NCBI GenBank assembly: GCA_023248415.1
Contig: JAHFEP010000071.1
Span: 1 to 7,406 of the forward strand
DNA: 7,406 bases
Reading direction: 5' to 3'
Source of the DNA: Nitrospirota bacterium
Lineage (GTDB): Bacteria; Nitrospirota; CAKKRA01; 9FT-COMBO-42-15
Positions within the stretch are counted from its first letter, which is position 1. Each line of letters starts with the position of its first letter. Of the stretch, positions 1-6,878 are shown piece after piece. The notes under the pieces are model-generated. The model was given only the letters and a program-made list of their open reading frames with translations, searched no databases and had not been told where the DNA came from. A program made the translations under genes and the position numbers.

Positions 1-8
1 TTTAGTTT

Positions 9-36
9 TTGCCCGTACTGCTTTTTATGGTATTAT
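9..36 (+). promoter_or_regulatory. Candidate sigma-70-type promoter for the four-gene operon
   Basis: TTGCCC (9-14) and TATTAT (31-36) are separated by 16 bases. They match the -35 and -10 consensus at 4/6 and 5/6 positions. Transcription would start near 43, leaving a leader of about 15 nt that still includes the AGGAG at 47-51. The region is AT-rich and short, so a chance match is possible. An upstream gene beyond the window could also read through. Confidence 0.3.
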
Positions 37-57
37 TATCAGAAGCAGGAGTGCAGA

Positions 58-2172
58 ATGTTTAATGAGTCTGAAAAAATTAATAGGCCTCCCAATAAGC
101 TGATAAGAGAGAAGAGTCCGTATCTGCTTCAGCATGCGTATAATCCTGTTGACTGGCATCTATGGGGCGATGAGGCGTTTAATAAAGCCAGCAAAGAAGA
201 CAAACCCATCTTTCTCTCCATAGGCTACTCCACATGCCACTGGTGCCATGTAATGGAAAAAGAATCATTTGAGGATGCAGATGTTGCACGGTTGATGAAT
301 GAGACCTTTGTGTGCATAAAGGTTGACCGCGAGGAGAGGCCGGATATAGACAGCGCCTACATGGCTGTCTGCCAGATGATAACAGGAAGCGGCGGCTGGC
401 CGCTTACTATCATTATGACGGCTGATAAAAAGCCGTTCTTTGCAGGAACATATATACCAAAGGAGAGCAGATTCGGCCGCACTGGGATGCCTGATCTTAT
501 TGGAAAGGTAAAGGAGCTGTGGCAATTACGGCGCAAAGATGTAATGGACTCAGCAGAAAAAATCACCTATGCCCTTACCAGCATCTCTGATATTCAGGGG
601 GAAGAAGAACTCGAAGAGGCTATAATTAAAGAAACATATGGAAGGCTGTTTCAAATCTTTGACGCAGGGCATGGCGGCTTTGGTTATGCCCCAAAGTTTC
701 CGACTCCGCATCATCTTACATTCCTGCTTCGTTATTGGAAAAGGACAGGTGATGCGCAGGCTCTTTCAATGACAGAAAAGACGCTTAGCGCTATACGGCT
801 TGGTGGAATTTATGACCACATTGGTTTTGGATTTCACCGCTACTCTACAGACAGCGAATGGTTCCTGCCGCATTTTGAAAAGATGTTATATGATCAAGCC
901 CTGATAGCAATGGCATATATAGAGGCCTATCAGGCAACAGGCAAAGAGGAGTATAAAAAGACCGCAGAGGAGATATTTGCCTATGTCTTGAGGGATATGG
1001 CAGATAAAGATGGCGGGTTTTACTCTGCAGAGGATGCTGACAGCGAGGGGGAAGAGGGGAGGTTTTATCAGTGGACAGCAGAGGAGATTCGCAATACCCT
1101 CGGTGAAGATGATGCTGGGTTTATTATCAAAGTGTTTAATTTAGAGGTGGAGGGTAATTTTGCAGATGAAGCAACAGGGATAAGAAGCAGGAGAAATATT
1201 TTGCATCGTAAAAGACCCCTTGCGGAGATGGCTGCTGTTTTTAACACCACAGAGGCGGAGATTAAAAATCGTATTGAGACAGCAAGGCAGAGGCTTTTTG
1301 ATGCAAGAGAGAAACGGGTGCATCCGCATAAGGATGATAAGATATTAACTGACTGGAATGGTCTGATGATTGCAGCGCTGGCAAAAGGGGGGAGCGTATT
1401 TAATGAACCTGTGTATATTAAAGCAGCAAAAAAGGCAGCAGATTTTATACTCAAAAAGATGCGCCATGCAAATGGACGACTGTATCACCGCTGTAGGGAT
1501 GGAGAGGCTGCATTATCAGGTTTCCTTGATGACTATGCCTTTTTCATCTGGGGGCTGATAGAGCTTTATGAGGCGACATTTGAGGTTTCATATTTGAAAT
1601 TAGCGCTGGAATTTAATAATATCTTACTAAATCAATTCTGGGATAAAAATAATGGAGGCTTTTACTTAACCTCTGATGATGTTGATGTTGTCCTTATTCG
1701 CAAGAAAGAGATATACGATGGCGCCACTCCATCGGGCAATTCTGCTGCAATGCTTAATCTCCTCCGTCTCGGACGTATGACAGGCAGCGCTGAATTTGAG
1801 CAGAAGGCAGCGCAGATCAGCCGCTGCTTTTCAAAGGTAGTTTCGCAGTCGCCTCATGGCTACACATTTTTTATGTCTGCCCTGAATTTTGTGCTTGGGC
1901 CTGCAAATGAGGTGGTTGTCGCAGGAGATATAAAAAAGGATGACGCAAAGGATATGATAGATGCGATAAGAAGGCAATTTTTGCCGAATACAGTGGCAGT
2001 CTTTCGTCCATGCGATGAAGATGCAGCAGAGATAATAAAAATTGCGAGGTTTGCAAAAGACCTTCTGTGTATAGATAGCAGAGCAACTGCTTATGTATGC
2101 AGTAATTATAACTGCAAGATGCCGACTACAGATGCAGGTGAGATGATAAGTCTATTAAACACAAAAGATTAG
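58..2172 (+). CDS. DUF255 / YyaL-type thioredoxin-domain protein
   Basis: A 704-residue cytoplasmic protein with no signal peptide or membrane segment. Residues about 10-170 form the DUF255 thioredoxin-like domain. It has a CHWC redox-type motif at 60-63, the VDREERPDID block at 89-98, and GGWP at 112-115, whose proline is where the thioredoxin cis-proline is expected. The rest resembles the (alpha/alpha)6 barrel of the N-acylglucosamine 2-epimerase/cellobiose epimerase superfamily. Family blocks there include GGFGYAPKFPTP, GGIYDHIGFGFHRYS, HFEKMLYDQA and KILTDWNGLM. Length is close to the usual 650-700 residues of YyaL (B. subtilis) and SPATA20 relatives. The biochemical role is not established; a thiol-redox function is only inferred from CxxC. 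The ATG at 58 has AGGAG at 47-51, 6 nt upstream. This is the first gene of a tight operon; its TAG stop overlaps the ribosome site of the next gene. Family assignment is firm, function unknown. Confidence 0.95.
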   Translation: MFNESEKINRPPNKLIREKSPYLLQHAYNPVDWHLWGDEAFNKASKEDKPIFLSIGYSTCHWCHVMEKESFEDADVARLMNETFVCIKVDREERPDIDSAYMAVCQMITGSGGWPLTIIMTADKKPFFAGTYIPKESRFGRTGMPDLIGKVKELWQLRRKDVMDSAEKITYALTSISDIQGEEELEEAIIKETYGRLFQIFDAGHGGFGYAPKFPTPHHLTFLLRYWKRTGDAQALSMTEKTLSAIRLGGIYDHIGFGFHRYSTDSEWFLPHFEKMLYDQALIAMAYIEAYQATGKEEYKKTAEEIFAYVLRDMADKDGGFYSAEDADSEGEEGRFYQWTAEEIRNTLGEDDAGFIIKVFNLEVEGNFADEATGIRSRRNILHRKRPLAEMAAVFNTTEAEIKNRIETARQRLFDAREKRVHPHKDDKILTDWNGLMIAALAKGGSVFNEPVYIKAAKKAADFILKKMRHANGRLYHRCRDGEAALSGFLDDYAFFIWGLIELYEATFEVSYLKLALEFNNILLNQFWDKNNGGFYLTSDDVDVVLIRKKEIYDGATPSGNSAAMLNLLRLGRMTGSAEFEQKAAQISRCFSKVVSQSPHGYTFFMSALNFVLGPANEVVVAGDIKKDDAKDMIDAIRRQFLPNTVAVFRPCDEDAAEIIKIARFAKDLLCIDSRATAYVCSNYNCKMPTTDAGEMISLLNTKD

Positions 2173-2183
2173 GAGACAAAAAT

Positions 2184-3212
2184 ATGGGCACAGATTTTGG
2201 CAGATTATTAAAGGCTGTGGCAAAAGGGAAAGAAGGTTCAAGGAATCTAACTAAAGATGAGGCAGCGTTTGCAATAGGCTCTATTTTGGACGGTAAGGAA
2301 GACGATGCGAGGGTTGCAGCCTTTCTAACCGCAATGCGATTTAAGGGAACAACAGATGAAGAACTATCAGGCTTTCTTGAGGGGATGCGGCAAAGATACA
2401 GGATGCCTCAAGTCAATCTTACAAACTTCATAGACACTGCTGGCGCATACGACGGCCGCAAAAGGACACTTCATCTTTCGCTATCTGGAACTATTATAGC
2501 CTGCGCTGCGGGCTGTAGGATTGTTACACATTCTGGCTCTGACCTGCCTCCAAAGAAAGGTGTAGCCACTGGCGATGTATTGGAGGCGCTTGGGGTGAAT
2601 AGTAAATATCCTGTAAATGAAGCAGTTAATATGCTTCAAAAGACAGGTTTTGCTTTTGTCCATGAATCGGTCTATCTCCCTGAGATGGAGCGATTGAGGG
2701 GAATTCGCAACTCCCTTGGCTTTCGGAGTTTTATAAACACCTGTGAGATGGCTGCAAACCCCTTCGGGGCAAAGATACAATTGATTTCAGTAGCACATGA
2801 ACACTTCATGGAGCTTGTGGCAAAAAGCGCCATGGCACAGAACGTTGAAAGGGCTATTGTTATCACTGGTGTTGAGTCATCAGATGAGATACCCTTAGAG
2901 AGGTCAGAGGCTGTATTATTGGACAATGGAGAAATAAGGCAATTGTTGCTTGACCCTGCTGAGTATGGACTCCCCTATCTTAAACCAGAGCCCTTTGGGG
3001 ATGCAAAAAGATGCGCAGGGGCTGTGAAGGCAGCGCTATCAGAAGCGGATAAAGGACTGGTGAATCGCGCCCTCTTTGATGCAGGTGTGAAGATATTTCT
3101 TGGAAGAAAGGCAGATTCAATTGGCCAGGGGATAGAGAAGGCAAGAGAAGTCTTAGAGTCAAAAAAGGCAGCAGAAAAAATAGAAGAAATGCTTTCTGCT
3201 CATGCAAGATAA
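2184..3212 (+). CDS. TrpD2/YbiB-like protein (anthranilate phosphoribosyltransferase fold, glycosyltransferase family 3)
   Basis: A 342-residue soluble protein with the N-terminal helical domain (about 5-72) and phosphoribosyltransferase-like domain of the TrpD/nucleoside phosphorylase fold. True TrpD has a PRPP-binding GTGGD loop. Here the equivalent stretch (84-95) reads DTAGAYDGRKRT, resembling the YNGxRK segment of E. coli YbiB (TrpD2). KHGNRSVSS is replaced by THSGSDLPPKKG (115-126). The GxRTxFN helix is kept as GFRSFIN (179-185), but LGPLxNP has become EMAANPF (188-194). The acidic DE pair that binds magnesium in TrpD is present (D234-E235). No other tryptophan genes are nearby. A role in tryptophan synthesis is therefore unlikely; YbiB relatives are reported to bind nucleic acid, and the substrate here is unknown. 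AGGAG at 2171-2175, 8 nt before ATG, overlaps the previous stop, so translation is probably coupled. Confidence 0.85.
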   Translation: MGTDFGRLLKAVAKGKEGSRNLTKDEAAFAIGSILDGKEDDARVAAFLTAMRFKGTTDEELSGFLEGMRQRYRMPQVNLTNFIDTAGAYDGRKRTLHLSLSGTIIACAAGCRIVTHSGSDLPPKKGVATGDVLEALGVNSKYPVNEAVNMLQKTGFAFVHESVYLPEMERLRGIRNSLGFRSFINTCEMAANPFGAKIQLISVAHEHFMELVAKSAMAQNVERAIVITGVESSDEIPLERSEAVLLDNGEIRQLLLDPAEYGLPYLKPEPFGDAKRCAGAVKAALSEADKGLVNRALFDAGVKIFLGRKADSIGQGIEKAREVLESKKAAEKIEEMLSAHAR

Positions 3213-3948
3213 AACAATGGATATTATTACTGTAAAAGGTCTGACAAAATATTATGGCGACTTGAAGGCAGTGGATAATATTGACTTTGACATTGAAAAA
3301 GGGGAGTGCTTTGGTTTTTTAGGGCCGAATGGCGCTGGTAAGACAACAGTGATGGGCATTATCTACTGTTTCATGCCGCCCTCTGCTGGAGAGGTAAAGG
3401 TCTTTGGCATGGATGTGTCAAAAAACCCCGGTGAGATAAAGGCACGGATAGGCGTGATGCCGCAGGAGGACAATCTTGACCCTGATTTTACAGTCTTGGA
3501 AAACCTGATTGTCTATGCAAGATATTTTGATATTCCTAAGAAGGACTCTTCAAAGACAGCATGGGAGCTTCTTGATTTTGTGGAGCTGAGGCAAAAGGCA
3601 GATGTAAATATAAAAGAGCTCTCTGGCGGGATGAAACGCAGGCTCCTCCTTGCAAGGGCTATTGTAAATAACCCTGAGTTGCTGATACTTGATGAGCCTA
3701 CAACAGGCCTTGACCCTCACAGCAGGCTTTCTGTATGGGAGAAACTGAGGCAATTAAAATCAAAAGGCGCAACACTTATACTCACAACGCATTATATGGA
3801 AGAGGCAGAAAGGCTCTGCGACAGGGTTGCAATAATGGACTCAGGCAGGATTGTTGTTGTTGACTCGCCAATTAGCCTTATGAAGAGGCACGGCGGAAAT
3901 CTTGAGGATGTCTATCTAAAACTCACAGGGAGGCGGCTTGAGGCTTAA
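3202..3948 (+). CDS. ABC-2 exporter ATP-binding subunit (NodI/DrrA-like)
   Basis: A 248-residue cytoplasmic ATPase that should power the permease encoded next. All nucleotide-binding motifs are intact: Walker A GPNGAGKT (41-48), Q-loop Q88 in MPQEDNLDPDFTVLENL, signature LSGGM (140-144), Walker B LLILDE (160-165), D-loop GLDP (169-172) and switch histidine H197. The MPQEDNLD segment and LSGGMKRRL are typical of the NodI/DrrA-type subfamily that exports lipo-oligosaccharides, drugs or other hydrophobic compounds. The substrate cannot be read from sequence. The gene overlaps the preceding stop by 11 bp at ATG 3202. The ATG at 3217 (codon 6) would instead leave a 4-bp gap and give the family-typical start MDIITVKGLTKYYG. 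Neither start has a strong Shine-Dalgarno sequence, so the exact start is unsettled. The 3' end overlaps the permease gene by 11 bp. Confidence 0.95.
   Translation: MQDKTMDIITVKGLTKYYGDLKAVDNIDFDIEKGECFGFLGPNGAGKTTVMGIIYCFMPPSAGEVKVFGMDVSKNPGEIKARIGVMPQEDNLDPDFTVLENLIVYARYFDIPKKDSSKTAWELLDFVELRQKADVNIKELSGGMKRRLLLARAIVNNPELLILDEPTTGLDPHSRLSVWEKLRQLKSKGATLILTTHYMEEAERLCDRVAIMDSGRIVVVDSPISLMKRHGGNLEDVYLKLTGRRLEA
3927..3933 (+). promoter_or_regulatory. Ribosome binding site supporting a TTG start of the permease
   Basis: AGGGAGG lies inside the end of the ATPase gene and ends 4 nt before the TTG at 3938. It is the strongest purine-rich site in the area. No ATG or GTG occurs in frame near this point, so it supports the unusual start codon. 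Confidence 0.6.
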
Positions 3949-4693
3949 AAGCGCCTTCAGGGTCTGGCAGAGGCACCTGAAGGTTTATACAAAACTTTAT
4001 AAGTCAAGCATAGCGCTCAATTTTATTGAGCCTATACTTTATCTTGCTGCGCTCGGCCTTGGGCTCGGCGGTTTTGTGGGTGAGATTAATGGCGTCCCAT
4101 ATATCAAGTTCATTGCGCCGGGCATAATCGCCTCTTCTGCCATGTTCGCTGCAACTTATGAATGCACATACGGCACTTATGTCAGGATGGTCTTTCAGAA
4201 GACCTTTGATGCAATACTTGCAACGCCTGTTAATATCAATGACCTTATTGCAGGCGAACTGATGTGGGGCGCAACAAAAAGCCTGCTCTATGGCACAATA
4301 ATATTGCTCGTTGTCTCTCTATTTGGGCTTATTGATTCTTCACTAATCATACTCGCAATTCCCATCCTGTTTATAGCAGGGCTGATATTTGCAGAGATAT
4401 CGCTTATCTTTGTTGCCATTGTTCCGGGCATTGACTCCTTTAATTATTTTTACACCCTTTCTATGACGCCAATGTTTTTATTTTCAGGGATATTCTTTCC
4501 ACTTGATACACTCCCGCCAGCGCTGTCAGGGATTGCATTTTTCACGCCGCTATACCACCTTGTAAACATCTGCAGGGCATTCTCTTATGGCCAGCCGTCT
4601 GATGTGTTATTTGACATCCTCTATCTCTTTGCAGTTGCAATAATCCTTGCACCGCTCCCATTCAGGCTGATGAGGAAAAGGGTGATAAAATAG
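3938..4693 (+). CDS. ABC-2 type permease (NodJ-like)
   Basis: A 251-residue inner-membrane protein with about six hydrophobic segments (roughly 29-46, 58-73, 114-134, 138-163, 171-188 and 226-243). The family hallmark FLFSGIFFPLDTLP is at 180-193, and a conserved FDAILATPVNINDLIAGEL cytoplasmic coupling region lies at about 90-107. Length is normal for NodJ-type permeases (about 250-260). It starts at TTG 3938, overlaps the ATPase by 11 bp and is preceded by AGGGAGG, so it should be made in step with its partner as a dimeric exporter of two ATPases and two permeases. No substrate-binding protein is encoded here, consistent with export. It is the last gene of the + strand operon, and the next gene is convergent. 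The cargo is unknown. Confidence 0.93.
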   Translation: MRLKSAFRVWQRHLKVYTKLYKSSIALNFIEPILYLAALGLGLGGFVGEINGVPYIKFIAPGIIASSAMFAATYECTYGTYVRMVFQKTFDAILATPVNINDLIAGELMWGATKSLLYGTIILLVVSLFGLIDSSLIILAIPILFIAGLIFAEISLIFVAIVPGIDSFNYFYTLSMTPMFLFSGIFFPLDTLPPALSGIAFFTPLYHLVNICRAFSYGQPSDVLFDILYLFAVAIILAPLPFRLMRKRVIK

Positions 4694-4704
4694 AAGGTAG
4701 AAGG
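4691..4704 (+). repeat. Tandem heptamer TAGAAGG x2
   Basis: Two perfect head-to-tail copies of TAGAAGG, at 4691-4697 and 4698-4704. The first copy supplies the TAG stop of the permease. Only two units are present, so this is a minimal repeat with no demonstrated role. The 45-base convergent gap that follows has no clear hairpin plus T-tract terminator. Confidence 0.5.
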
Positions 4705-4738
4705 TTTATTATCTTATTTTTACATATTTTCAGTTCTT

Positions 4739-5083
4739 CTATAGAAACTCTATTTGGTTCTTCATTTCCTCTGCTGATAACACATCAGCATAAAGCGCTA
4801 ATCTTCTGATACATTCGCCAACACTTAATCTGTTCATCTCAATAAAAATTACTCCACAATGTTCTTTCCCTTCTGTTGTTAATCTTTTTGCAATCTCAAG
4901 AAAATGATGGTCGTGAGTAAAAATAGCTGCCTGTATTTCAGAGGCATATTTCAAGTGTTCTATGTCAGTAGCTCCGGTCAGCCCTTTTTCTATTGCTGAG
5001 AATGACTTAATTCCCCGCTTTCTTAACCCTTCAGCAATCCGAATGTCTACATTCTCATCTGTGTATATCTTTAATCTTGCCAA
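4739..5083 (-). CDS. DUF5615 PIN-like protein, probable toxin of a DUF433/DUF5615 pair
   Basis: A 114-residue small soluble protein of the DUF5615 (PIN-like, Mut7-C-related) family. Visible hallmarks are the N-terminal DEN at 9-11 (TDENVDIRIAEGLRKRG), D40 in the middle helix region, a THDHHFLEIA block at 56-65, and the C-terminal LSVGECIRRL...AEEMKNQIEFL pattern. In relatives the central block usually reads T-x-D-x-D-F, with acidic residues thought to bind metal. Here D58 is kept but the position before the phenylalanine is histidine (H60). The likely role is an RNase-type toxin by analogy with VapC, not shown for this protein. It starts at TTG (5083) with GGAG 7 nt upstream. It overlaps the DUF433 gene by 29 bp, antitoxin first, as is common for toxin-antitoxin pairs. 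Base composition is AT-richer than the flanking transporter genes. Confidence 0.8.
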   Translation of the reverse strand: MARLKIYTDENVDIRIAEGLRKRGIKSFSAIEKGLTGATDIEHLKYASEIQAAIFTHDHHFLEIAKRLTTEGKEHCGVIFIEMNRLSVGECIRRLALYADVLSAEEMKNQIEFL

Positions 5084-5387
5084 TCTTTTTCTCCAGCAGA
5101 GATGTATGCTTTTTTCTCATAACATCAACTTCTTTAATATCATCTTTCCATTTTCTGTCAATATCTTCTTTATGTTCATAGTAGTAAGAAAGTGCGTCAT
5201 GCACCTGTGAGAGGGTAAGATGCGGAAAGGCAGACAGAATATCGTCTGGAGACATCCCCATAACTTCATATCTGATAGCTATATCAAGCACACGAATACC
5301 TGTGCCAACAATAATAGGCTCTCCACCTCTTATTTTTCTATCAATTGTTATATAAGGATGCCGAATCTGTTTTAACGCTGTTTGCAT
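5055..5387 (-). CDS. DUF433 protein, probable antitoxin
   Basis: A 110-residue protein with the DUF433 core at about 11-75. It has ITIDRKIRGGEPIIVGTGIRV (14-33), with the family GxPxIxGTxI pattern, then MGMSPDDILSAFPHLTLSQVHDALSYYYEH (43-72), a helix-turn-helix-like segment. Known DUF433 proteins are usually encoded directly upstream of a PIN-like DUF5615 gene, and this is the case here. They are taken to be DNA-binding antitoxins that neutralise the toxin and repress their own operon. The C-terminal tail (76-110) is very rich in lysine, aspartate and glutamate and may wrap the partner; that is inference. ATG at 5387 has AGGAGGT 9 nt upstream. The gene is AT-rich (single lines of 28-38% GC by hand count), unlike the adjacent MFS gene, which suggests acquisition. 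Confidence 0.85.
   Translation of the reverse strand: MQTALKQIRHPYITIDRKIRGGEPIIVGTGIRVLDIAIRYEVMGMSPDDILSAFPHLTLSQVHDALSYYYEHKEDIDRKWKDDIKEVDVMRKKHTSLLEKKIGKIKDIHR
5091..5094 (-). promoter_or_regulatory. Ribosome binding site supporting a TTG start of the DUF5615 gene
   Basis: On the - strand GGAG stands 7 nt before the TTG at 5083. It lies within the DUF433 coding sequence, so toxin translation can be tied to antitoxin translation. No in-frame ATG exists near the conserved N-terminus, which begins only a few residues after this start. Confidence 0.5.
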
Positions 5388-5396
5388 ATAACATGC

Positions 5397-5403
5397 ACCT
5401 CCT
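5397..5403 (-). promoter_or_regulatory. Strong ribosome binding site of the DUF433 gene
   Basis: AGGAGGT on the - strand is a near-perfect Shine-Dalgarno sequence, 9 nt before ATG 5387. Another ATG at 5394-5392 is out of frame and too close to serve. The contrast with the weaker GGAG of the toxin fits an antitoxin made in excess. Confidence 0.65.
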
Positions 5404-5488
5404 TTTTTTATTCTTTGTCAAAATATCCGCTTTTTCTATAACTATAAAAATACTCCATATGAGCTATATTCACAGCATCATTGTAAAG

Positions 5489-5517
5489 ATATTATCATTA
5501 TTAGACGATTCTGACAA
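5489..5517 (-). promoter_or_regulatory. Candidate promoter of the DUF433/DUF5615 module
   Basis: On the - strand TTGTCA (5517-5512, 5/6 match to -35) is followed after 17 bases by TAATAT (5494-5489, 4/6 match to -10). GATAAT at 5496-5491 is an alternative -10 with a 15-base spacer. The leader would be about 95 nt, long for such a module, so another start nearer the gene cannot be excluded in this AT-rich stretch. Confidence 0.25.
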
Positions 5518-5546
5518 GCATACTATGCATCTTTTGTATAAAAGAT
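5518..5546. repeat. Two abutting perfect inverted repeats
   Basis: GCATACTATGC (5518-5528, 5-bp arms around one base) directly abuts a second element at 5529-5546. The second has arms ATCTTTT and AAAAGAT, 7 bp each, around GTAT. They sit just beyond the MFS stop codon and just upstream of the candidate DUF433 promoter. There is no T-tract on the - strand after the hairpins, which argues against a standard terminator. An operator bound by the DUF433 antitoxin is possible. The remaining 5404-5488 stretch holds no gene that I can support. Confidence 0.5.
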
Positions 5547-5551
5547 AGGGA

Positions 5552-6871
5552 TTAATTCTCTGGCGGCAGGGTCTTTGCAGGGACAGTCACAGTCTCTGTG
5601 CCTGCATAAACAGGCAGAGCGGTCTTCTCAAGCAATGAAAGCCTTTTTGCAAAGATAAGGGAGCCTAAGATACAGAAAGCGCCGCCAATTAATAATGTAT
5701 TCGGCGCGCCTGCTATGCTTGCCAATACACCTGCTAACAGGCTGCCAAAGGGCGTTATGCCCATGAATGCGCTTGTATAAATAGACATCACCCTGCCGCG
5801 CTTATCATCATCCACAATGGCCTGAAGCGCTGTATTGCTTGATGCAAGATAGAGCATCATGCCAAAGCCTGTGAGTATCATTAAAGACAACGAAAGGGTG
5901 AGAATCTGTGAGCGTGAAAACGCAATAAGACCGATGCCAAAGATGCTTGCTGCAACAATGATCATCCTCCACAGGCCATTATGCTCCCTTCTTGAGGCAA
6001 GATACAGCGCTCCTGATAAGGCGCCAACACCTGTTGCACCCATAAGAAGGCCGAGGGTTTTTGGTCCGCCATGAAGTATCTCCTTTGCAAATACAGGCAT
6101 TAGTGTGTGATAGGGCATTCCCATAAGGCTGATTAGCACAAGAAGGAGTATAACAGACCTGATGGGCGCAAAGCCAAAGGCATAAGAGTATCCCTCTTTC
6201 AAACCCTGCAGGATGTGGTTGTTCTGCTGAGGCTCAATCTTTTTAGGCGCAATTTTCATTGAGGCAAACGCAGCAATAACAGGAAGAAATGTTATCCCAT
6301 TTATAAGAAAACATATCCCCTCGCCAACTGTGGCAATAAGCACGCCTGCAATGGATGGGCCGAGCAAGCGTGTGCCGTTAATCAAGGATGAGTTTAAGGC
6401 AATGGCATTGCCGAGGTCTTCCCTTTTTTCCACCATCTCCACAACAAAGGATTGCCGCGCGGGTATATCAAAGGCATTTATAATGCCGAGGAAAAAGCTC
6501 ATGGCAATAACATGCCACACATCAACCGTGCCTTTTAGCACGAGAATTGCGAGAATAAAGGCCTGAAGCATGGAGAGTATCTGGGTGATAATAAGTATGC
6601 TACGTTTGTTCCACCTGTCTGCCATAACGCCTGCAATAGGTGTTATAATAAAGGTTGGTATCTGATTTGCAAATGCAGCCACGCCCAATAAGAATACTGA
6701 ATTTGTCAGCCGGTAGACAAGCCAGCCCACTGCAATATGCTGCATCCATGTGCCTATTAGGGAGATGCCCTGCCCCATAAAAAAGAGGCGGTAATTCCTG
6801 TATTGCAATGCGCGAAACACAACCCTCAAGTCAATGCTGTTATTTAAAAGCTGTCCTGTCTTGTTCCCCAT
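5552..6871 (-). CDS. MFS exporter, EntS/MFS_3-like
   Basis: A 439-residue inner-membrane transporter with about twelve hydrophobic segments. The N-terminal block FRALQYRNYRLFFMGQGISLIGTWM (from about residue 19), the motif A loop GVMADRWNKR (81-90) and NAFDIPARQSFVVEMV mark the MFS_3 group that includes the enterobactin exporter EntS. A proton-driven efflux role is expected from the family; the substrate is unknown, and no siderophore genes are seen here. Length is slightly above the usual 400-420 because of a hydrophilic C-terminal tail. The ATG at 6871 has no Shine-Dalgarno sequence. The next candidate, TTG at codon 15, has none either, and later ones would cut into the first membrane segment. 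A near-consensus promoter ends 8 nt before the ATG, so the mRNA may be leaderless. The gene is divergent from tupA and lies upstream, on the same strand, of the DUF433 module. Confidence 0.92.
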   Translation of the reverse strand: MGNKTGQLLNNSIDLRVVFRALQYRNYRLFFMGQGISLIGTWMQHIAVGWLVYRLTNSVFLLGVAAFANQIPTFIITPIAGVMADRWNKRSILIITQILSMLQAFILAILVLKGTVDVWHVIAMSFFLGIINAFDIPARQSFVVEMVEKREDLGNAIALNSSLINGTRLLGPSIAGVLIATVGEGICFLINGITFLPVIAAFASMKIAPKKIEPQQNNHILQGLKEGYSYAFGFAPIRSVILLLVLISLMGMPYHTLMPVFAKEILHGGPKTLGLLMGATGVGALSGALYLASRREHNGLWRMIIVAASIFGIGLIAFSRSQILTLSLSLMILTGFGMMLYLASSNTALQAIVDDDKRGRVMSIYTSAFMGITPFGSLLAGVLASIAGAPNTLLIGGAFCILGSLIFAKRLSLLEKTALPVYAGTETVTVPAKTLPPEN

Positions 6872-6878
6872 AATTATA

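Noticed and set aside
1068..1454. A 128-codon open frame on the - strand inside the DUF255 gene
   Set aside because: It is fully antisense to a well-supported coding region with family motifs throughout, has no recognisable domain and appears to be a frame shadow.
2184..3212. Annotation as anthranilate phosphoribosyltransferase (trpD)
   Set aside because: The PRPP-binding GTGGD loop is missing, and the surrounding genes have no link to tryptophan synthesis.
4684..4725. Possible intrinsic terminator between the convergent permease and DUF5615 genes
   Set aside because: A run of T is present, but only weak, interrupted A/T pairing can be drawn. There is no GC-rich stem, so I do not call it.
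5529..5546. The ATCTTTT/AAAAGAT hairpin as the MFS terminator
   Set aside because: The stem is A/T-rich with one G-C pair and no T-tract follows on the - strand, so it is kept as an inverted repeat of unknown role.
5345..5548. A 67-codon + strand open frame crossing the DUF433 start and the intergenic region
   Set aside because: It runs antisense into the conserved start of DUF433, has no family resemblance, and is hydrophobic or basic as expected of translated AT-rich DNA.
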